Shown: positions 1 through 9,576, counted from the stretch's first letter. The stretch: DNA of 48,715 nt from Mycobacterium asiaticum (GCF_001673365.1 NZ_LZLS01000138.1:1-48715); one strand, 5' to 3'. A program made the numbers and translations. Notes: generated from the sequence alone by a model not told the origin.

Positions 1-1
1 G

Positions 2-862
2 ATCAACACCCTGTTCCAGACCCTCACCTCGATTGCGGAGAAGGTCGATCCGGTCAAGCTCAACCTGACACTCAGTGCGGCCGCGCAATCACTGACCGGG
101 CTGGGCGACCGGTTCGGCGAGTCGATCGTCAACGGCAACAAGATCCTGGACGACATCAACCCCCAGATGCCGCAGGCACGTCGTGACATCCAACAGCTCG
201 CTGCCCTCGGCGACGTCTACGCCGACGCCGCACCGGAGCTGTTGGACTTCCTGAACAATTCGGTGCCGACGGCTCGCTCGATCAACGCCCAGCAAAAGGA
301 CCTGGACCAGGCGCTATTGGCAGCCGCCGGATTCGGCAACACCGGCGCCGATATCTTCGAGCGCGGCGGGCCGTATCTGGCGCGCGGCGCAGCAGACCTG
401 AAGCCGACCGCACAGCTGCTGGACACCTACAGCCCCGAGCTGCTCTGCACGCTGCGCAACTACCACGACATCGAACCCAAGGCCCGCCAGTTCCTCGGCG
501 GCAACGGCTACTCGCTGGACAGCCACTCCCAGATCCTGTCCGCCCTGGGCATGATGCTGAACCCGATTTCGCTGGTTCCGCTGCTGCTGTCGCAGGTCGG
601 CGGGCTAGCCGCCGGACTGGTCGGTGGGGCGCCGAACCCGTACACCTACCCGGAGAATCTGCCGCGCGTCAACGCACGTGGCGGCCCGGGCGGTGCACCG
701 GGATGTTGGCAGCAGATCACCCGTCAACTGTGGCCCGCACCGCAACTGGTGATGGACAGCGGCAACAGCCTCGCGCCTTACAACCACTTGGATACCGGTT
801 CGCCCTACGTACTCGAGTACGTCTGGGGCCGTCAAGTAGGGGACAACACGATCAACCCATGA
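2..862 (+). CDS. mce1A: Mce1A, C-terminal part (5' end outside window)
   Basis: The frame is open from base 2 and gives the last 286 residues of an Mce-family protein. MceA is one of six substrate-binding subunits of the Mce1 lipid (fatty/mycolic acid) importer, anchored in the membrane and extending into the periplasm. The visible part is the helical region after the MCE domain followed by a Pro/Gly-rich tail with a Cys pair (LLCTLRN and PGCWQQ). The N-terminal membrane helix and MCE domain lie upstream of the window. The TGA stop overlaps the next ATG as ATGA. Assignment to mce1 rather than another mce operon rests on the downstream genes (Rv0175-Rv0178 types, sigG, Rv0183 type). Confidence 0.93.
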   Translation: MNTLFQTLTSIAEKVDPVKLNLTLSAAAQSLTGLGDRFGESIVNGNKILDDINPQMPQARRDIQQLAALGDVYADAAPELLDFLNNSVPTARSINAQQKDLDQALLAAAGFGNTGADIFERGGPYLARGAADLKPTAQLLDTYSPELLCTLRNYHDIEPKARQFLGGNGYSLDSHSQILSALGMMLNPISLVPLLLSQVGGLAAGLVGGAPNPYTYPENLPRVNARGGPGGAPGCWQQITRQLWPAPQLVMDSGNSLAPYNHLDTGSPYVLEYVWGRQVGDNTINP

Positions 863-1899
863 AAATCACCGGGACGCTCGTCAAACTCAGCGCTTTCGCA
901 ATAGTGCTGGTGCTGTTCAGCATCATGATCATCGTCGTGTTCGGTCAGATTCGGTTCGACCGGACCAACTCCTACTCCGCCGAGTTCAGCAACATAAGCG
1001 GACTGCGCAACGGCCAGTTCGTCCGCGCGTCCGGAGTGGAGATCGGCAAGGTCGACAAGGTCGAGCTGATCGACAATGGCAAGCGGGTGAAGGTGACCTT
1101 CAACGTCGACCGCGCGATCCCGCTGTACCAGTCGACGACCGCGCAGATCCGCTACCTCGACCTGATCGGCAACCGTTACCTCGAGCTCAAGCGCGGCGAA
1201 GGGGACGGCTCCGACAAGATCATGTCGCCGGGTGGATTCATCCCGCTGTCGCGGACCTCGCCGGCACTCGACCTGGACGCGCTGATCGGTGGCTTCAAAC
1301 CGGTGTTCCGCGCGCTCAACCCGGACAAGGTCAACACGATCGCGTCGGCCCTGATCACCGTGTTCCAAGGTCAGGGCGGCACGATCAACGACATCCTCAA
1401 CCAGACCGCACAGCTCACCTCGCAGCTTGCCGAGCGTGATCAGGCGATCGGCGAGGTGATCAAGAATCTGAATACGGTGCTGGACACCACGGTTCGGCAC
1501 CGCAAGGACTTCGATCAGACGGTCAATAACCTCGAGGTGCTGATCACCGGGCTCAAGGACCACGCCGACCCGCTGGCCGCCGGCACCGCGCACATCAGTA
1601 ACGCCGCCGGGACGGTGGCGGACCTGCTGGCCGAGGACCGCGCCCTGCTGCACAAGGCGATCAACTATCTCGACACCATTCAGCAGCCGCTGATCGATCA
1701 GCGGGAGCAATTAAACGACTTCCTGCACAAGGTGCCGTCCGCACTGAACTTGATCGGGCGCGGCATCGGCTCCTACGGCGACTTCGTGAACTTCTACTCC
1801 TGCGACATCAGTCTCCGAATCAACGGGCTGCAGCCCGGGGGGCCTGTCCGCACTGTCCGGCTCTTCCACCAGCCGACAGGAAGGTGCACACCCCAATGA
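859..1899 (+). CDS. mce1B: Mce1B, Mce-family lipid transport subunit
   Basis: This 346-residue protein has an N-terminal membrane helix (about residues 8-30) followed by the MCE domain (about 35-115; motifs FSNISGLRNGQFVR and GVEIGKVDKVEL). A long helical region with repeated heptad-like leucines and a short tail with Cys residues (YSCDIS, GRCTPQ) follow, the usual MceB architecture. It is expected to form part of the periplasmic hexameric tunnel carrying fatty acids to the YrbE permeases. The start is the ATG at 859, which overlaps the mce1A stop by four bases and starts exactly at the membrane-anchor sequence MKITGT; a longer frame beginning at 703 would run inside mce1A. The TGA stop overlaps the mce1C ATG. 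Confidence 0.95.
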   Translation: MKITGTLVKLSAFAIVLVLFSIMIIVVFGQIRFDRTNSYSAEFSNISGLRNGQFVRASGVEIGKVDKVELIDNGKRVKVTFNVDRAIPLYQSTTAQIRYLDLIGNRYLELKRGEGDGSDKIMSPGGFIPLSRTSPALDLDALIGGFKPVFRALNPDKVNTIASALITVFQGQGGTINDILNQTAQLTSQLAERDQAIGEVIKNLNTVLDTTVRHRKDFDQTVNNLEVLITGLKDHADPLAAGTAHISNAAGTVADLLAEDRALLHKAINYLDTIQQPLIDQREQLNDFLHKVPSALNLIGRGIGSYGDFVNFYSCDISLRINGLQPGGPVRTVRLFHQPTGRCTPQ

Positions 1900-3458
1900 G
1901 AACGCTTGAACCGCCCAACAGGCTTCACATCGGGTTGATGGGCATCGTGGTGACGCTGCTTGTCATCGGGGTGGGTCAAAGCTTCACCAGCGTGCCCATG
2001 TTGATGGCAAGGCCCAGCTACTACGGGCAGTTCACCGACACCGGCGGCATCAACAAGGGCGACAAGGTGCGCATCGCCGGCATGGACGTCGGCAAGGTCG
2101 AGGCCATCAAGATCGACGGCGATCACATCGTGATGAAGTTCTCGATCGGTACCGAAACCATCGGAACCGAGAGTCGGCTGAACATCCGTACCGACACCCT
2201 GCTCGGCAAGAAGGTTCTCGAGATCGAAGCCCGTGGCAACCAGCCGCTGCGGCCGAACGGGACCTTGCCGCTGGGCCAGAGCACCACCCCGTACCAGATC
2301 TACGACGCATTCCTGGACGTCACCAAAGCGGCCACCGGCTGGGACATCGACACGGTCAAGAAGTCGTTGCATGTGTTGTCCGAGACCATTGACCAGACCT
2401 ACCCGCAGCTCAGTCCCGCCCTCGACGGTGTCGCCAAGTTCTCCGACACCATCGGCAAGCGCGACGAGGAGATCAAGCATCTGCTGGCCCAAGCCAACCA
2501 GGTGGCCAGTGTCCTCGGTGACCGCAGCCAGCAGGTGGACCGGCTGCTGGTAAACGCCAAGACACTGCTGGCCGCCTTCAATGAACGTGGTCGCGCCATC
2601 GACGCACTGCTCAGCAACGTCGCCGCATTCTCGACCCAGGTTGAGGGTCTGCTCAACGACAACCCGAACATCAACCACGTGCTGGAACAGCTGCGCACCC
2701 TCAGCGACCTGTTGGTCGAGCGCAAGGACGACCTGGCAAACGGACTGCTGATGGTCGGTGGGTTCTTGCCGTCACTGAACGAAGCCATCGGATCGGGACC
2801 CTTCTTCAAGGTGGTCATTCACAACCTGGTTCCGGGTCAGATCATCCAGCCGTTCATCGACGCCGCGTTCAAGAAGCGCGGTCTGGATCCCGAAGAGTTT
2901 TGGCGCAGCGCCGGGTTGCCGGCGTACCGGTTCCCCGACCCCAACGGCACGCGCTTCCCCAACGGTGCACCGCCGCCGCCGCCGCTGGTGCTGGAAGGTA
3001 CCCCGGAGCACCCGGGACCGGCTGTACCGCCGGGCTCGCCATGCTCCTACACGCCGGCCGCGAACGGACTGCCGACGCCAGGCAATCCGCTGCCCTGCGC
3101 CGGTCTGAACATCGGGCCGTTCGGTGGATCGCCGTTCCCGGCGCCACTGGATGTTCTGACATCGCCGCCCAACCCGAACGGGGTGCCGCCGGTACCGGGC
3201 ATTCCGATCGGCGGACGGCCGGGCGAACCGGTGCCCGACGCTCCCGGCACCCCGGTGCCGCTGCCGCCAAACGCACCGCCGGGTGCTCGCACCGAACCGA
3301 TCGGACCGGCCGGACCGGTAGCACCGCCGTCGACGTTCGCACCGGGGCTGCCTCCGGGTCCCGCGGCCCCGCCGGGACCGGGCAACCAGTTGCCGGCACC
3401 GTTCATCACGCCAGGTGGCACCGGCGGTAGTGGCGCAGCGGGAGGTAGCGAGAATTGA
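1896..3458 (+). CDS. mce1C: Mce1C, Mce-family lipid transport subunit with Pro-rich tail
   Basis: This 520-residue protein has a membrane helix at about residues 14-34, the MCE domain (about 40-120, motif GINKGDKVRIAGMDVGKV), a long helical region to about residue 300, and a strongly Pro/Gly-rich C-terminal third with many PP and GP pairs. It is about the length of other Mce1C proteins. The ATG at 1896 was preferred to the GTG at 1884 because it overlaps the mce1B stop (ATGA) and has GGAAGG about nine bases upstream. The low-complexity tail is typical of MceC/MceD and is probably an extended periplasmic segment. Confidence 0.95.
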   Translation: MRTLEPPNRLHIGLMGIVVTLLVIGVGQSFTSVPMLMARPSYYGQFTDTGGINKGDKVRIAGMDVGKVEAIKIDGDHIVMKFSIGTETIGTESRLNIRTDTLLGKKVLEIEARGNQPLRPNGTLPLGQSTTPYQIYDAFLDVTKAATGWDIDTVKKSLHVLSETIDQTYPQLSPALDGVAKFSDTIGKRDEEIKHLLAQANQVASVLGDRSQQVDRLLVNAKTLLAAFNERGRAIDALLSNVAAFSTQVEGLLNDNPNINHVLEQLRTLSDLLVERKDDLANGLLMVGGFLPSLNEAIGSGPFFKVVIHNLVPGQIIQPFIDAAFKKRGLDPEEFWRSAGLPAYRFPDPNGTRFPNGAPPPPPLVLEGTPEHPGPAVPPGSPCSYTPAANGLPTPGNPLPCAGLNIGPFGGSPFPAPLDVLTSPPNPNGVPPVPGIPIGGRPGEPVPDAPGTPVPLPPNAPPGARTEPIGPAGPVAPPSTFAPGLPPGPAAPPGPGNQLPAPFITPGGTGGSGAAGGSEN

Positions 3459-5065
3459 GCACCATCTTTGACGTCCGCAACATCCGCCTGCCGAAAATGT
3501 CGCGGGCGACGGTCATCATCGGCTCGCTGATCGTGGTGCTCGGGCTGGCGGCCGCCTTTGTCGGGTGGCACCTGTACCAGAAGCTGACGACGAACACGGT
3601 CGTCGCCTACTTCTCAGAGGCCAACGCGCTGTACGCGGGTGACAAGGTCCAGATCATGGGCCTGAAGGTCGGCACGATCGACAGCATCGAGCCGGCCGGC
3701 GACAAGATGAAGGTGACCTTCCACTACTCCAACAAGTACAAGGTGCCAGCCAACGCTTCGGCGATAATTCTCAACCCGACCCTGGTGGCGTCCCGCGCAA
3801 TCCAGCTCGAGCCGCCCTACAAGGGCGGACCAGTGCTCGCGAACAACGCGGTAATCCCGCTCGAGCGCACGCAGGTTCCGGTGGAGTGGGACGAGCTGCG
3901 CAACAGCATCACCCACATCATCAACGAGCTCGGGCCAACGCCGGAGCAGCCTCAAGGACCCTTCGGCGAGGTCATCAACTCGTTCGCCAATGGTCTCGAG
4001 GGCAAGGGCAAGCAGCTCAACACCACCCTGGACAACCTGTCACGGGCGCTGACAGCGCTCAACGAAGGCCGGGGCGACTTCTTCGCCGTCGTCAAGAGCC
4101 TGGCCATGTTCGTCAACGCGCTGCACCAGGACGACAAACAGTTCGTGGCGTTGAACCAGAATCTGGCCGACGTGACCGGTCGCCTCGCGAGTTCGGATCA
4201 GGCGCTGGCGGCCACGCTGCGCCAGTTGGACAGCCTGTTGACCACGGTTCGCCCGTGGCTGGACAAGAACAGCGAGGTGCTGACGCACGACGTCAATAAC
4301 CTTGCCACACTGACCAATACGCTGTTGCAGCCCGAGCCGCTGAACGGTCTGGAAACCGCGTTGCACGTGCTGCCGACGGCTGCGGCCAATGTCAACCTGA
4401 TCTATCACCCGTCCCACGGTTCGCTGGTCGCCGTCCCGGAAATCACCAGCTTCGCCAACCCGATGCAGTTCATCTGCAGTTCGGTCCAAGCCGGCAGCCG
4501 GTTGGGGTATCAGGAATCCGCCGAACTCTGCGCCCAGTACATGGCGCCAGTGCTCGACGCAATCAAGTTCAACTACTTCCCGTTCGGTTTGAACACGTTC
4601 AGCACCGCCGAGGTATTGCCGAAGATGGTCGCCTACTCCGAGCCGCGGTTGCAACCGCCAAACGGATACAAGGACACCACCGTCCCGGGTATCTGGGTGC
4701 CGGACACCCCGTTGTCGCACCGCAACACCCAGCAAGGCTGGATCGTTGCGCCGGGTATGCAGGGCACCCAGGTGGGTCCGATCACGGCCGGCCTGCTGAC
4801 TCCCGAGTCGCTGGCTGAGCTGATGGGTGGACCCGACATCGAGCCGGTTCAGTCGACGCTGCAGACGCCGCCGGGACCGCCCAACGCATACGACGAGGTC
4901 CCGATTTTGCCACCGATCGGCCTGCAGGCTCAGGTGCCGGTACCGCCGCCCGCGCCGGGGCCAGGGGTGATTCCCGGCCCGGTCGCGCCGGTGCCCGCCG
5001 GCCCGGGTCCGGCACCGGCTCCCGTCGGCGCACCGCTACCAGCTGAGGCAGGAGGAGGACAGTGA
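3455..5065 (+). CDS. mce1D: Mce1D, Mce-family lipid transport subunit
   Basis: This 536-residue protein starts at TTG (3455), overlapping the mce1C stop as TTGA with GGAGG at 3441-3445 upstream. It has an N-terminal membrane helix (about 20-42), an MCE domain (about 45-125, motif ALYAGDKVQIMGLKVGTI), a helical region, two Cys in the later part (QFICSS and AELCAQ) and a Pro/Ala-rich tail. As in Mce1C, the tail is low-complexity. TTG is a rare start codon, but no better in-frame start exists upstream of the membrane helix and the overlap pattern matches the other operon junctions. Confidence 0.94.
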   Translation: MSTIFDVRNIRLPKMSRATVIIGSLIVVLGLAAAFVGWHLYQKLTTNTVVAYFSEANALYAGDKVQIMGLKVGTIDSIEPAGDKMKVTFHYSNKYKVPANASAIILNPTLVASRAIQLEPPYKGGPVLANNAVIPLERTQVPVEWDELRNSITHIINELGPTPEQPQGPFGEVINSFANGLEGKGKQLNTTLDNLSRALTALNEGRGDFFAVVKSLAMFVNALHQDDKQFVALNQNLADVTGRLASSDQALAATLRQLDSLLTTVRPWLDKNSEVLTHDVNNLATLTNTLLQPEPLNGLETALHVLPTAAANVNLIYHPSHGSLVAVPEITSFANPMQFICSSVQAGSRLGYQESAELCAQYMAPVLDAIKFNYFPFGLNTFSTAEVLPKMVAYSEPRLQPPNGYKDTTVPGIWVPDTPLSHRNTQQGWIVAPGMQGTQVGPITAGLLTPESLAELMGGPDIEPVQSTLQTPPGPPNAYDEVPILPPIGLQAQVPVPPPAPGPGVIPGPVAPVPAGPGPAPAPVGAPLPAEAGGGQ

Positions 5066-6231
5066 CCGCGAAGAGCGTGTTACACCGAGTCCGTCGCGGC
5101 GGCTGGCAGGCGCTGGTGCTGCTGCTGGCGACCTTGATGCTCAGCTCCTGTGGCTGGAAAGGCATCTCCCAGGTGGCCATCCCGGGGGCGCCGGGCAGCG
5201 GGTCCGACGCGTACACCGTCTACGCCCAGGTGCCCGACACCTTGGCGATCAACGGCAACAGCAAGGTGATGGTTGCCGACGTCGAGGTCGGCTCGATCCG
5301 CAAAATCGAGCTGAAGAACTGGATCGCCACGCTGACGCTCGGGCTGAAAAAAGACGTCAAGCTGCCCAAGAACGCCATCCTCAAGATCGGCCAGACCAGC
5401 TTGCTGGGTTCGCAGCACGTCGAGTTGATTTCGCCGCCCGACCCGCAGGGAACGCTGCGCAACGGTGACACGATTCCGCTGAAGAACTCGTCGGCGTATC
5501 CCAACATCGAGCAAACGCTGGCCGTCATCTCGTTGATCCTGCGCGGTGGCGGCATTCCTAACCTGGAAGTGCTGCAGAACGAGATCTACGCGATCTTCCA
5601 CGGCCGGGGCGACCAGATCCGTGGTTTCCTGAACAGGCTCGACACCTTCACCCGTCAGCTCAACGAGCAACGCGACGACATCACGCATGCCATCGACTCG
5701 ACGAACCGGCTGCTCAGTTATGTCGGTAACCGCAACGATGTGCTGGAACGCGTGCTGACGGACTTCCCGCCGCTGCTCAAGCATTTCGCGGACACCAAGA
5801 ACCTGCTGATCAACGCAGTCGACTCGGTGGGCCGGTTGAGCTCGGCCGCCGACCAGTACCTGGGCGACGCACGGGCCAACCTGAACACTGACCTGCAGGC
5901 GCTGCAGTGTCCGTTGCGGGAACTCGGTCGGGGGTCGCCGTACTTGATTGGCGCGCTGAAGTTGATCCTGACGCAGCCGTTCGACATCGACACGGTGCCG
6001 AAGATCTTCCGCGGTGACTACCAGAACGTGAACGCCACGCTCGATGTGACGCTGAGCGCGGTCGACAACGCGGTGCTGACCGGTACCGGATTCTCCGGGG
6101 CGCTGCGCGCGATCGAGCAGTCGTTCGGCCGCGACCCGGAGACGATGATTCCTGACGTCCGCTATACGTCGAACCCGAACGACGCGCCGGGCGGACCGCT
6201 GGTGGAAAGGGCGGAGCGAGGCCAATGCTGA
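5062..6231 (+). CDS. lprK: Mce1E / LprK, Mce-family lipoprotein
   Basis: This 389-residue lipoprotein subunit of the Mce1 transporter has a signal peptide with an Arg-rich n-region (HRVRRGG), a hydrophobic stretch of Leu/Ala and the lipobox LSSC, which places the lipidated Cys at residue 30. MceE proteins are the lipoproteins of Mce complexes and replace the membrane helix anchor by a lipid. The MCE domain follows (about 45-125, motif NSKVMVADVEVGSI), then a long helical region. The GTG start at 5062 overlaps the mce1D stop (GTGA) and has a strong GGAGGAGG-like purine run just upstream. Its end overlaps mce1F by seven bases. Confidence 0.95.
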   Translation: MTAKSVLHRVRRGGWQALVLLLATLMLSSCGWKGISQVAIPGAPGSGSDAYTVYAQVPDTLAINGNSKVMVADVEVGSIRKIELKNWIATLTLGLKKDVKLPKNAILKIGQTSLLGSQHVELISPPDPQGTLRNGDTIPLKNSSAYPNIEQTLAVISLILRGGGIPNLEVLQNEIYAIFHGRGDQIRGFLNRLDTFTRQLNEQRDDITHAIDSTNRLLSYVGNRNDVLERVLTDFPPLLKHFADTKNLLINAVDSVGRLSSAADQYLGDARANLNTDLQALQCPLRELGRGSPYLIGALKLILTQPFDIDTVPKIFRGDYQNVNATLDVTLSAVDNAVLTGTGFSGALRAIEQSFGRDPETMIPDVRYTSNPNDAPGGPLVERAERGQC

Positions 6232-7784
6232 CACCCTTTATCAAGCGCCAGTTGTGGATGTTCTTGGCGCTGACCGTGATTGCGCTGTCGGTGCTAGGCA
6301 TCTACTACTTACAGGTGCCGACCCTGGTCGGGTTGGGGCGCTACGAGTTGACCGCGGAGCTACCGGCATCGGGTGGTCTGTATCCCACCGCCAACGTGAC
6401 CTACCGCGGCATCACCATTGGCAAGGTCACCGAAGTCGAGCCCACACCCAACGGTGCTCGAGCCACGCTGAGCATCGACAGCCGCTACAAGATTCCTCTC
6501 GACGCAACGGCCAACGTGCACTCGGTGTCGGCGGTCGGTGAGCAGTACCTCGACCTGGTGTCAACCGGGAACCCGGGGAAGTTCTTTGCGTCCGGCCAGA
6601 CCATCACCAAGGGCACGGTTCCGAGCGAGATCGGGCCGGCGTTGGACACCGCGAACCGCGGACTCGCCGCGCTGCCGAAGGAAAAGATCCCGAAGCTGCT
6701 CGACGAGACGGCGCTGGCGGTCGGTGGCCTAGGGCCCGCCTTGCAGCGACTGGTCGATGCCACTCAGGCGATCGTGGGTGACTTCCACACCCAGATCAAC
6801 GACATCAACGACATCATTCAGCACTCGGGACCGGTCCTGCAGAGCCAGGTTGATTCCGGTAGCGCCATTCAGCGTTGGTCGCACAACCTGAATGTGTTGG
6901 CCGCGCAAAGCGCGCAGGAGGACCAGCATCTGCGGAGCGTGCTGACCCAGGCGGCGCCGACGGCCGACCAGGTCAACGACGTATTCTCCGGCGTGCAGGA
7001 ATCGCTGCCGCAGACGCTGGCGAACCTCGAGGTGGTCTTCGAGATGTTGAAGCGCTACAACAAGGGCCTCGAACAGGTGTTGGTGTTCCTGCCACAAGGC
7101 GCCTCGATCGCGCAGACGGTGGCGGCGCCGTTCCCGAACCAGGCCGCACTGGACCTGGCCCTGGCGATTAATCAGCCGCCGCCCTGCCTGACCGGCTTCA
7201 TCCCGGCCGAGCAGTGGCGATCGTTTGCCGACACCAGTGTGCAGCCGTTGCCGGTCGGGACCTACTGCAAGATCCCGATGGACACCCCGGCCAACAGCGT
7301 GCGTGGTTCGCGAAACATTCCGTGTGTCGACGTTCCCGGTAAACGGGCCGCGACGCCGCGCGAATGCCGCAGCACCAAGCCCTACGAGCCAGCCGGTACC
7401 AACCCCTGGTACGGCGACCCGAACCAGTTGCTGAGCTGCCCGGCGCCCGCGGCGCGCTGTGACCAGCCGGTCAAGCCGGGGCTGGTAGTCCCGGCGCCGT
7501 CGGTGAACAACGGGTTGAACCCGCTGCCGGCCGATCGGCTCCCACCGGGGGGCCTGACACCGCCACCGATCAGCGACCCGCTTACGCGACCCGGAACGGG
7601 CGCGGTGCAGTGCAACGGACAACAGCCCAACCCGTGCGTCTACACTCCGGGCGGGCCCCCCTCTGCGGTATACAGTCCGCAGAGTGGTGAGCTGGTCGGG
7701 CCCGACGGGGTCAAATACTCCGTCGCAAACTCAACCAAAACAGGAGACGACGGATGGAAGGAGATGCTGGCGCCAGCCGGCTGA
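6225..7784 (+). CDS. mce1F: Mce1F, Mce-family lipid transport subunit
   Basis: This 519-residue protein has an N-terminal membrane helix (about 9-29), an MCE domain (about 35-115, motif YPTANVTYRGITIGKV), a helical region to about residue 300, and a Cys-containing Pro-rich C-terminal region (PPCLTGF, TYCKIP, NIPCVDV, LLSCPAP, NPCVYTP). The number of Cys in the tail is high for the operon and suggests disulfide bonds in the periplasm. The ATG at 6225 lies inside the end of lprK (seven-base overlap). Its own 3' end runs 31 bases into the next gene. Confidence 0.95.
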   Translation: MLTPFIKRQLWMFLALTVIALSVLGIYYLQVPTLVGLGRYELTAELPASGGLYPTANVTYRGITIGKVTEVEPTPNGARATLSIDSRYKIPLDATANVHSVSAVGEQYLDLVSTGNPGKFFASGQTITKGTVPSEIGPALDTANRGLAALPKEKIPKLLDETALAVGGLGPALQRLVDATQAIVGDFHTQINDINDIIQHSGPVLQSQVDSGSAIQRWSHNLNVLAAQSAQEDQHLRSVLTQAAPTADQVNDVFSGVQESLPQTLANLEVVFEMLKRYNKGLEQVLVFLPQGASIAQTVAAPFPNQAALDLALAINQPPPCLTGFIPAEQWRSFADTSVQPLPVGTYCKIPMDTPANSVRGSRNIPCVDVPGKRAATPRECRSTKPYEPAGTNPWYGDPNQLLSCPAPAARCDQPVKPGLVVPAPSVNNGLNPLPADRLPPGGLTPPPISDPLTRPGTGAVQCNGQQPNPCVYTPGGPPSAVYSPQSGELVGPDGVKYSVANSTKTGDDGWKEMLAPAG

Positions 7785-8602
7785 ACCCCATCAACGAGGA
7801 CGATTCGCTGGGTCCGGAGGTGACGGTCGAGGATTCGAAAGATTCTGAGGCCGGAGCCGACCCGACTGGTTCCGCGGTGACGGTCGAGGATTCGAAAGAA
7901 TCCGAGGCCGGAGCCGACCCGACTGGTTCCGCGGTGACGGTCGAGGATTCGAAAGAATCCGAGGCCGGAGCCGACCCAGACAGCTCTGCGGTGACGGAAT
8001 CCGACGAGAATGCATCCGATGACGGTGCAGCCGAAGAAGCAGCCGCCGAAGATGCAGCCGCCGAAGAAGCAGCCGCCGAAGATGCAGCCAGCGGGCGGGG
8101 CCCCTCGCGGGTAGGCCGCGGGTGGTTCGCCGCGATTGCGGCCATCCTGCTCATCGTCGCCGGGGGGGTCGGAGCCAGCGGCTACTATGCGCTGCGCTCT
8201 CACCAGGACATTCAGGCGTTGCAGCGCAATAACGCGTTGGCCCTGAGCATTGCCAAAGACTGCGTCGCCGCCACGCAAGCGCCCGACACCAGCAGCATGG
8301 CCGCCAGTGAGCAGAAGATCATCGATTGCGGCACCGACCAATACCGCACCCAGGCGCTGCTCTACAGCAGCATGTTGGTGCAGGCGTATCAGGCCGCGGA
8401 TGTGCACCTCAAAGTCTCGGCATTGCGTGCGGCGGTGGAACACAACAATCCCGACGGCTCGGTAGACATGCTCGTGGCGATCCGCATCAGCCTGTCGAAC
8501 GCCGAGCAGCAGAATCAGGAAACGGGCTATCGACTGCGTGTGCGGATGTCGCCGACCGACGGCACCTACAAGATCTCCAAACTCGACCAGGTGACGAAGT
8601 GA
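7754..8602 (+). CDS. Mce-associated membrane protein (Rv0175 type) with N-terminal repeats
   Basis: This 282-residue protein has a cytoplasmic acidic region (about 1-115), one membrane helix (about 122-145) and a periplasmic domain resembling Mce-associated (MAM) proteins, thought to support assembly or function of the Mce1 complex. The acidic region carries three tandem copies of a 19-residue unit beginning VTVEDSK (residues 23-79) and then a ten-residue Ala/Glu repeat (AEEAAAEDAA type). These repeats make it longer than the roughly 210-residue Rv0175 as I recall it. The ATG at 7754 has AGGAGA a few bases upstream. The stop overlaps the next gene as GTGA. Confidence 0.88.
   Translation: MEGDAGASRLNPINEDDSLGPEVTVEDSKDSEAGADPTGSAVTVEDSKESEAGADPTGSAVTVEDSKESEAGADPDSSAVTESDENASDDGAAEEAAAEDAAAEEAAAEDAASGRGPSRVGRGWFAAIAAILLIVAGGVGASGYYALRSHQDIQALQRNNALALSIAKDCVAATQAPDTSSMAASEQKIIDCGTDQYRTQALLYSSMLVQAYQAADVHLKVSALRAAVEHNNPDGSVDMLVAIRISLSNAEQQNQETGYRLRVRMSPTDGTYKISKLDQVTK
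7820..7990 (+). repeat. Three tandem 57-bp coding repeats
   Basis: Units lie at 7820-7876, 7877-7933 and 7934-7990. Each is 57 bp and in frame, encoding 19 residues that begin VTVEDSK. Units one and two differ only at a few bases (GATTCT versus GAATCC); the third diverges at its end (DSSA instead of TGSA). The near-identity at nucleotide level points to recent duplication. Confidence 0.9.
8025..8093 (+). repeat. Short Ala/Glu coding repeats
   Basis: Consecutive GAAGAAGCAGCCGCC- and GAAGATGCAGCCGCC-type blocks with a 30-bp period encode AEEAAAEDAA units, just after the 57-bp repeats in the same gene. They are acidic low-complexity sequence just ahead of the membrane helix. Confidence 0.75.
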
Positions 8603-9576
8603 CGGTGGTGGTCGAAAAGATCAAGACCACGGACGCCACCCAGGACTTACCCGAGAAAGCCTTGGCGCCGTGGCATCTGCGCGCCGCAGCGTTGACCGTC
8701 GACATACTTCCGGGCATGGCCGCAGCCACGACGTTGGCCATGGTTTCCTTCACCCTGCCGGCGCGTGGCGTGTGGTGGTGGATATCCACGTCCCTGCTCG
8801 GTGTCGCCGTGCTGCTGGTGCTGGTGAACCGGTTGTTGCTGCCCAGCGTCACCGGCTGGAGCCTGGGCCGCGCGCTGTTCGGCATCGCAGTGACCCGTCG
8901 CGACGGTGCCGATATCGGCCCGTGGCGGCTGCTGCTGCGCGACCTGGCGCACTTGCTCGATACCGCCGCGCTGTTGGTGGGTTGGTTATGGCCGCTGTGG
9001 GATCCGGAACGCCGGACCTTCGCAGACATGTTGGTCAAGACCGAGGTGCTCCGCGTCGTACCGCATGAGCGGCCCGGCCAGGTGCGGAAATGGACCGCGA
9101 TTGCGCTGACCGCCGCCGCGGTCCTGTGCCTGGGCGCCACCGGTGTCGGTTACGGCGTGGTGTACGCCAACGCCCAGGCAACCGAACGGACCCGGGACGA
9201 GATCTCCAAGCAGGGCCCTAAGATCGTCGCCCAGATGCTGACCTACAACCCGAAAACCCTCCACGACGACTTCGCCCGCGCGCTGTCGCTAACCACCGAG
9301 AGATACCGTCGTGATCTGGCCGCTCAGCAGGAAGTGGTGCAAAAGGGTCACCCTGTCGTCAACGAATATTGGGGTTCGACCAACTCGGTACTGGCTGCCA
9401 CTCCGAATTCCGCCAAGATGTTGTTGTTCTTGCAGGGCCGGCGTGGCGAGGGCCAGGAGGTCCGGTACATCACCGCGAGCGTCCGGGTGAACTTCGTCAA
9501 GCGCGACGACGGCCGTTGGCTCGTCGACGGCCTGACCGTCCTGGCCAAACCGAAACCGCCGGCGGAACACAAATGA
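8599..9576 (+). CDS. Mce-associated RDD-domain membrane protein (Rv0176 type)
   Basis: This 325-residue protein has an N-terminal RDD-type membrane domain (residues about 20-150): helices at about 36-55 and 60-82, the segment GWSLGRALFGIAVTRRDG, and a third helix near LLDTAALLVGWLW. A further helix at about 158-182 leads into a periplasmic Mce-associated domain in the C-terminal half. The fusion of RDD and Mce-associated domains is as in Rv0176. The GTG start at 8599 overlaps the previous stop; a longer frame from 8326 would lie inside the previous gene. It is translationally coupled on both sides (GTGA and ATGA). Confidence 0.88.
   Translation: MTVVVEKIKTTDATQDLPEKALAPWHLRAAALTVDILPGMAAATTLAMVSFTLPARGVWWWISTSLLGVAVLLVLVNRLLLPSVTGWSLGRALFGIAVTRRDGADIGPWRLLLRDLAHLLDTAALLVGWLWPLWDPERRTFADMLVKTEVLRVVPHERPGQVRKWTAIALTAAAVLCLGATGVGYGVVYANAQATERTRDEISKQGPKIVAQMLTYNPKTLHDDFARALSLTTERYRRDLAAQQEVVQKGHPVVNEYWGSTNSVLAATPNSAKMLLFLQGRRGEGQEVRYITASVRVNFVKRDDGRWLVDGLTVLAKPKPPAEHK

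Noticed and set aside
7820..8093. Possible CRISPR array from the regular 57-bp repeats
   Set aside because: The repeats are contiguous without spacers, in frame and inside a coding gene.
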